The notes beneath the pieces were generated by a model, which saw only the letters and a list, made by a program, of their open reading frames with translations, was not told the DNA's origin and did no database searches. The translations under genes were made by a program, and so were the position numbers. Shown piece after piece: positions 5,857 through 10,415 of a DNA stretch of 10,415 nucleotides. This stretch comes from a bacterium (GTDB taxonomy: Bacteria > UBP14 > UBA6098 > B30-G16), in contig JALTEE010000104.1 in NCBI GenBank assembly GCA_027007865.1, forward strand, positions 1 through 10,415. Direction: 5' to 3'. Each line of letters opens with the position of its first letter. Position 1 is the stretch's first letter.

Positions 5857-6360
5857 CTATTTCACGAATGCTATTTTCCCTGTTTTCTGCCGGTCGAGTG
5901 CATTTATCACATACAGATATGTTCCTGCAGGGAGTTCTTCGCTCGCTGTGAACGATATCTTGTATATTCCTGCTTTTTTGTCCTCGCTCCACGAATATAC
6001 CTGCCGCCCCGAGATGTCGAACAGTTTTAGCGAAATATTTCCGCTGCGGGTCATATTAACCGAGACCGCTGTGGCACTATTGAATGGGTTTGGAGAAAAT
6101 TCGCCTATGATGGGCGTTTCTTGTGGTTTTCTGATAGGTTCGGAAATAGCGTTCAGTTCGAGTGCTGCGGTAACATATCCTGCTTCAAGAACTGTGCCAT
6201 CGCTTCGCAGCCCTGCGACAGATTGCCCTATCGATGACAGCAGTTTATGACTGCTGTTTTGAACGATTCCGCCGCCATTGTCGGTGACGGATGGAGACAT
6301 TTGGGACTGAGCAAAAAGCACCATAGCCATCGCGACGATTGTATATATTATGATGCGCAT
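5857..6360 (-). CDS. Small exported protein with T9SS/FlgD-like C-terminal sorting domain
   Basis: 167 residues from the ATG at 6360-6358. The open frame has another ATG at 6375, but the 6360 start is preceded by GAGGT (6367-6371) at good spacing and gives a better signal peptide ('MRIIIYTIVAMAMVLFAQS'). Residues about 36-62 carry 'SSHKLLSSIGQSVAG...VLEAGY', a short motif seen at the front of many FCB-type exported proteins. Residues 85-167 form an Ig-like sorting domain: 'EFSPNPFNSAT' (87-97), 'ISLKLFDISGRQVYSW' (109-124), 'LPAGTYLYVINA' (143-154) and the basic end 'TGKIAFVK'. Such domains direct proteins through the type IX secretion system or resemble FlgD Ig folds; secretion to the surface is therefore inferred. 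It starts 21 bases after the giant tail-fibre-like gene and precedes a terminator, so the two form one unit and may work together. Confidence 0.87.
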   Translation of the reverse strand: MRIIIYTIVAMAMVLFAQSQMSPSVTDNGGGIVQNSSHKLLSSIGQSVAGLRSDGTVLEAGYVTAALELNAISEPIRKPQETPIIGEFSPNPFNSATAVSVNMTRSGNISLKLFDISGRQVYSWSEDKKAGIYKISFTASEELPAGTYLYVINALDRQKTGKIAFVK

Positions 6361-6366
6361 TATTTT

Positions 6367-6371
6367 ACCTC
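6367..6371 (-). promoter_or_regulatory. Ribosome binding site that decides the start of the sorting-domain gene
   Basis: GAGGT on the minus strand, six bases before the ATG at 6360-6358. It lies inside the five-codon extension that would begin at 6375, so it favours the shorter form. It also falls only a few bases after the stop of the giant upstream gene. Confidence 0.7.
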
Positions 6372-6381
6372 GCATTTTTTA

Positions 6382-9300
6382 TTATTGTTGCCCTTGATGT
6401 GTTTCTTCGTAATCTTGTCCCATTTCCTCTGGATAACCGTATGCTTTTGGATATAGCAATTTGCCGGGTGTCCAACCATTGCCATTGCCCTTGGTCTCGA
6501 CTACTGGATGATATAGTTGATGCATAACGGGGTCATCTCTATCCGCAAGAACTTCGTATGAAACATTGCCATCGGGTTTGCCATAAATTGTGAATGCGGT
6601 GAAATCGTCATTCCATTCGTAACTCGCGAGGAACGGTGTTCTGCCAATCGGTGTAAGTATCACTGTCGCCTCGTTTTCCTTTGTGAGTGCTGCAAAATAA
6701 TCGGGCATAGTTACTGTTGCCGTTCCATCGCTGCCCAACGCTACCTTGCCGCGGTAAAGGCAGAGATTTTCCGGCGACTCCACGAAATTGTGTCGCAGTG
6801 TTTTGTGCAGCGGGTCGAGCGGGTGGTCGATGAGGAACGAGCCCGCCCCTTTGGAAAGCGTGCCTATAATATTAACATCCCCATTGAAATATCCTGCCCA
6901 ATTTGTTGTGCCGCCAAATGCGCTTCCATAAATACCATAGTTTGTTCCAGTGCTATGTGCATAGCCATACACGCCGCTACCAGAACTTGCTGTTGCCTCA
7001 CCTTTAACTCCGTATCCGATATTTCTATTTGTATATCCATAAACACCCTGATAGCCATTTTCTCCTGCGAGTATGCCAATCATCGTATCGGCACCATCGG
7101 TAACGAAACCTGTAATAGTGGGAGAATTAGATGATGAATGAACTGTAACTGTGTGTTTGACATATAGCGGGTCTTCCGGGGTGGTTGTTCCAATGCCAAC
7201 AAAGCCGTTATCATGTTTTATTACAATATCGTCTCGATTGGTCGTTCCAGCACTGATGGATGCCCACGCATTTCCACTGCTGAGAATTAATCTATTTGAA
7301 GTAAACGTTGCTCCAATTTTAACTATATCTTCCCATGCAGACTGTGTTACTTCAAGCTTCGCATCTGGGCTTGTTGTTCCAATGCCGACATTGCCGGTAG
7401 TATCTATAACCATTGCAGGAGCATGGAGATCACCCGATGAAAATTCCAGCATTTTATCAGTGACATCCCAGAATACCAGAGCTTTAGTTATTCCCGAATT
7501 TTGAAAAGTAATTCCTGAATTACCAGTGCCGCCATCTGCGTTAAAAAACGCATAGCCATCGGATTTGAGATGCACATAAGCATCGGATGACCCATTGTCG
7601 ATTGTTAGAATTTCGTCAGGTGATGCTGTTCCAATACCTACATAGCCATTATTGCCTTGAATTCTCATTTTCTCAGATACCAAACCGCCCGAATTAGTAT
7701 TGAATATTATGTCCTTATCAGCCATACTATTTTGAAGAATGAGATTATCGCTGGTATTTAATTCAACAATAGCGCCGGCATCGCCGCTCCTCGATAATCT
7801 CATAGCAGCATTACCGGTTCCGCCATCGATGTGCAGTTTTTCATCTGGATTATCTGTTCCTATACCAACTTTGCCATTGTTATCTACAACCATTGCATCG
7901 CTGCCGTCAACGGAGAAATAGAGTCCATCGTGTCCGAGTATTTCATAATCGTGTCCAGTATCTTCATCTCTGAAGAGCAAACTCAGATATATATCATCAT
8001 CGCCCTGCATCATTATGGTAGATTCAGATGTAATTCCATCGCCTGCATAATTCAAATGTAATGCAGCGGTCGGTGTTGTCGTCCCTATTCCAATATTGCC
8101 AGTGACACCGGAATACATATTTGTTCCGCTAATTGTCCAGTCGCCATCGCTGCCGCCACCAGTGGCATCCGTAACAAGAATCACATCGCCGTTAGCATCG
8201 ACCGAAAGAACCTTTGTGCCTGCGGGACCTGCCGGAGAAGCACTGGTGAGGTTCGTAAATCTCAAACCACTTCCCGTGCCTGTTATTTCGAGCTTATTGC
8301 CCGGACTTATCGCCCCGATGCCGAGATTATTTTCGATATAAACATCGCCACCTTCGAAATATCCCGCCCAATTTATTCCGCTTCCAGTTGCTTTTCCATA
8401 TACTCCATAATTTGTTCCAGTTCCAGTTGCATGTCCATATACTCCATAATTTGTTCCACTCCCGCCAGATACATTACCATATACTCCGAAATAATCGTCA
8501 GAACCGATTGGGATAACCTCACCTTGAACGCCTTTATATCCACCTTTGAAAAACCCTCCGAAACCGTAAAAGTCTGTTGTCGAACATTCACCATACACAG
8601 CATAGTTATCCGTTGAAGTTTCCGTATTGATAAAACTTGCTGTTCTTGAAGCGGTAGCAGATGTTACAGTTAGTGGATACCCGGGTGTGGTCGTTCCAAT
8701 ACCCACATTACCACTGACAGCAGAATACATATCACTTCCGCTAATCGTCCAATCGCCATCGTCGGCAGATGTTATGAAACCCGCATCGTTGGTGAAGTCT
8801 GATAGGGTGACATCCGAAAAATCTATTTTTTCATCTGTAATTGCATCATCGGCAAGCGTTAAAGGATGAGCCAATTCACCCGTTCCAGTGAATTCCGCCG
8901 AATGATAAACCTGGTCGAGTCCTGTTCCTCCGCCACCACCTTCGTCGTTCGCCCACTGGACAGAACCTGCAACGATTTTAAGAACCTGTCCCGCAGAACC
9001 GCCTGTGGGGTCGATTTTTGCGGGCGTCACATTGGCATCGGCGATTTTCGATGTCGTGACGGCATCATCTGCGAGGTCGAGCGGGTTGGTTGCTTCGCCT
9101 GTGCCTGTAAATAAAGGAGTGTGATAGACCTGCGTAAGTCCTGTTGCTCCACCGCCAGCTTGGATGGATTCCTGCACGGCACTGGTGAGATTATCCCAGC
9201 CGACCGCAGATGCGGCAATACCGAGTTCGTTTCCGGTAGTGCCATCGCCGGTGAGTGTGGCGTCGTGTTGGACAACCTGAGAGCCCCAATCATCACCAGC

Positions 9301-10386
9301 ACCACCGCCTATGTCGTCGGCAGGCTCCCAAGAGTTGTGAGCCGAATTCCATTTGAGAACTTGCCCATCGCTTGCACTTTGCTGGGCAATTTTTAAGGGG
9401 TTCCCCGATGTTCCGTCGCCATCAAGCGTCGCATTGCTCTGGACGACCTGAGAACCCCAGTTGTCTCCCGCACCGCCACCTGCTTGGATGGATTCCTGAA
9501 CGGCACTGGATAGATGATTCCATTCTATACCGCCGTCATCGACAGCTATTGTGACATCACCCGTGCCACCACCTGTTAATCCACTGCCAGCGGTAATCGA
9601 ATTTACACCCGAACCGCCGGAACCAGTTTCATCGTTAGCGGGAGCCCAAACTGTGCCGTTCCATTTCAACACCTGATTTGTAAGCGCACCCATCTGGGCG
9701 ATTTTAGAACCAGTAATTGCTTCGTCGGCTATTTTGTCAGTTGCCACTGCATTATCGGCTATTTTCGATGTTGTAATGCCGCCATTTGCGACGGAAATAA
9801 CGGTATCGGTTATATCTATGCCATCGCCAGCGACATAAGTTACGCCACCGCCAGAACCTTCGTCATCGACACCATCGGCAAAACCTGCGGGCATATCGGT
9901 AATGTCGTCCCAACTGACCGAATATGCTATATCTGCCGTATCGGAATGTGTTGCCTCGACGGCATTTTGCGCATACATAGAATACATCGAATACATTGCG
10001 CTGTCCGCCAGTATTGAGACAAAGGCGTAGGGACTCGCACCGAATTGGTACCGCGGAGAAAGTTCGCCTTCGCTGCCGATTTCGACCGAGAGCCACAGTG
10101 GAACCGAGAAATCGACGCCGCTTCCGAACGGTGTAACCGAACCGAGCATTACAGAGAAAAGCCCGTTCGCTGTTGTTACATTTTGGATTTCTGTCCAGAT
10201 AGCGCTGCCGCCAGTTTCGCTCTCATATAGACGGAATGTTAAAAAATAACTGCCGTCCGATACCGGAGTGCCGCTTGCATCCGCAAGCCGTCCCTGGAAG
10301 GAAATCACCTGCGGAATCTGGGCGAATGTCGGGACAATCAACAGAATTGCCAACATTGCCGAGATGATTAGAAAACTTTTGTACAC
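6382..10386 (-). CDS. Giant secreted tail-fibre-like repeat protein
   Basis: 1334 residues. A signal peptide (1-22, 'LLIVPTFAQ') precedes a beta-sandwich-like domain (about 24-122: 'VISFQGRLADASGTPVSDGSY', 'LTFRLYES', 'GLFSVMLGS', 'YQFGASPYAF'). Residues 125-540 are a stalk of phage-tail-fibre-style repeats: 'AITxxKIADxAV' units (203-230, 437-458, 512-524) and 'GQVLKWN.....W.PA.D' with glycine-rich linkers. From 545 to 1075 come seven 'GNVGIGTTTPxxxLxV' modules, with GIG at 562, 689, 766, 841, 917, 1001 and 1064. Two 'GTNYGVYG...NWAGYF.GDV.I' blocks lie at about 620-690 and 1110-1175. A compact C-terminal domain (about 1192-1334, 'LRHNFVESPE...VTMPDYFAAL...LTPIG') ends the chain. There is no S74 chaperone domain and no own sorting domain. 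Role as a trimeric surface fibre or adhesin is inferred. It begins with GTG. Confidence 0.85.
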   Translation of the reverse strand: MYKSFLIISAMLAILLIVPTFAQIPQVISFQGRLADASGTPVSDGSYFLTFRLYESETGGSAIWTEIQNVTTANGLFSVMLGSVTPFGSGVDFSVPLWLSVEIGSEGELSPRYQFGASPYAFVSILADSAMYSMYSMYAQNAVEATHSDTADIAYSVSWDDITDMPAGFADGVDDEGSGGGVTYVAGDGIDITDTVISVANGGITTSKIADNAVATDKIADEAITGSKIAQMGALTNQVLKWNGTVWAPANDETGSGGSGVNSITAGSGLTGGGTGDVTIAVDDGGIEWNHLSSAVQESIQAGGGAGDNWGSQVVQSNATLDGDGTSGNPLKIAQQSASDGQVLKWNSAHNSWEPADDIGGGAGDDWGSQVVQHDATLTGDGTTGNELGIAASAVGWDNLTSAVQESIQAGGGATGLTQVYHTPLFTGTGEATNPLDLADDAVTTSKIADANVTPAKIDPTGGSAGQVLKIVAGSVQWANDEGGGGGTGLDQVYHSAEFTGTGELAHPLTLADDAITDEKIDFSDVTLSDFTNDAGFITSADDGDWTISGSDMYSAVSGNVGIGTTTPGYPLTVTSATASRTASFINTETSTDNYAVYGECSTTDFYGFGGFFKGGYKGVQGEVIPIGSDDYFGVYGNVSGGSGTNYGVYGHATGTGTNYGVYGKATGSGINWAGYFEGGDVYIENNLGIGAISPGNKLEITGTGSGLRFTNLTSASPAGPAGTKVLSVDANGDVILVTDATGGGSDGDWTISGTNMYSGVTGNIGIGTTTPTAALHLNYAGDGITSESTIMMQGDDDIYLSLLFRDEDTGHDYEILGHDGLYFSVDGSDAMVVDNNGKVGIGTDNPDEKLHIDGGTGNAAMRLSRSGDAGAIVELNTSDNLILQNSMADKDIIFNTNSGGLVSEKMRIQGNNGYVGIGTASPDEILTIDNGSSDAYVHLKSDGYAFFNADGGTGNSGITFQNSGITKALVFWDVTDKMLEFSSGDLHAPAMVIDTTGNVGIGTTSPDAKLEVTQSAWEDIVKIGATFTSNRLILSSGNAWASISAGTTNRDDIVIKHDNGFVGIGTTTPEDPLYVKHTVTVHSSSNSPTITGFVTDGADTMIGILAGENGYQGVYGYTNRNIGYGVKGEATASSGSGVYGYAHSTGTNYGIYGSAFGGTTNWAGYFNGDVNIIGTLSKGAGSFLIDHPLDPLHKTLRHNFVESPENLCLYRGKVALGSDGTATVTMPDYFAALTKENEATVILTPIGRTPFLASYEWNDDFTAFTIYGKPDGNVSYEVLADRDDPVMHQLYHPVVETKGNGNGWTPGKLLYPKAYGYPEEMGQDYEETHQGQQ
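8395..8490 (-). repeat. 39-base tandem repeat inside the giant gene
   Basis: A 25-base segment beginning TCCATATACTCCATAATTTG occurs identically at 8395-8419 and 8434-8458, period 39 bases, with a diverged third unit near 8477. It encodes consecutive 'GTNYGVYGxATGT' units of 13 residues. Near-identity at the DNA level indicates recent internal duplication or selection on a repeat tract. Confidence 0.8.
9158..9185 (-). repeat. Internal direct repeat, copy 1 (pair at 9482-9509)
   Basis: Begins GCTTGGATGGATTCCTG and matches 9482-9509 over 28 bases with one mismatch. It encodes 'SAVQESIQA' of the stalk. Adjacent 'CCTGAGARCCCCA' segments (near 9277 and 9448) also recur, so a whole stalk unit of about 320 bases looks duplicated. 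Confidence 0.8.
9482..9509 (-). repeat. Internal direct repeat, copy 2 (pair at 9158-9185)
   Basis: Second copy of the stalk-unit repeat, encoding the same 'SAVQESIQA' motif at residues 294-302 of the giant protein; the other copy encodes residues 402-410. The two are about 324 bases apart. Confidence 0.8.
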
Positions 10387-10391
10387 AATAT

Positions 10392-10398
10392 ACCTCCT
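10392..10398 (-). promoter_or_regulatory. Strong ribosome binding site before a GTG start
   Basis: AGGAGGT on the minus strand, five bases before GTG at 10386-10384. It decides the start of the giant gene as GTG and gives a full signal peptide. Only 17 more bases are visible upstream, so the promoter is outside the window. Confidence 0.85.
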
Positions 10399-10415
10399 GT
10401 TGATTTGTTTTTATT

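Noticed and set aside
8383..8490. CRISPR-like array
   Set aside because: The spaced repeats are in-frame coding repeats of a glycine/tyrosine motif, with a 39-base period and no unique spacers or cas genes.

Overview
All nine protein-coding genes I can support lie on the minus strand, so the window reads from about 10.4 kb down to 1. It looks like a chromosomal piece of an uncultured Gram-negative bacterium of the FCB type or a neighbouring candidate phylum (Fibrobacteres, Cloacimonetes, Marinimicrobia or WOR-3-like). The basis is a C-terminal 'SPNPFN...' FlgD-like/T9SS-type sorting domain, a small outer-membrane beta-barrel, a parallel beta-helix surface protein and a giant tail-fibre-like secreted protein, together with moderate-to-low GC and strong GGAGG ribosome binding sites. 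The phylum is an inference from protein style, not from a marker tree.

Layout in transcription order: (1) 10386-6382, a 1334-residue secreted protein with phage-tail-fibre-like 'GIGTTTP' repeats. 21 bases later comes (2) 6360-5857, a small exported protein ending in a sorting domain. The pair ends at a clear rho-independent terminator (5804-5833). (3) A 356-base gap (5501-5856) holds that terminator, a cluster of three palindromes resembling a dispersed MITE-like repeat, and the leader of the ribosomal genes. (4) rpmI (L35, 5500-5306), an unusually long 328-base spacer with several hairpins, rplT (L20, 4977-4633) and pheS (4587-3565). This is the conserved infC-rpmI-rplT-pheS-pheT order, but with infC missing upstream and pheT missing downstream. 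(5) A small outer-membrane beta-barrel protein (3533-3015). (6) A TPR protein with two membrane segments and a YidD-like C-terminal domain (2895-1627). (7) A DUF72/YecE-family protein (1442-699). (8) The first 231 codons of a secreted parallel beta-helix protein (693-1), which runs off the window.

The translation genes form one functional block, flanked on both sides by cell-surface and envelope genes. The most unusual items are the TPR-membrane-YidD-like fusion, the structured rpmI-rplT spacer (a candidate L20 autoregulation site), and the roughly 76-residue module array in the giant secreted protein. I see no CRISPR array, transposase, tRNA or rRNA.
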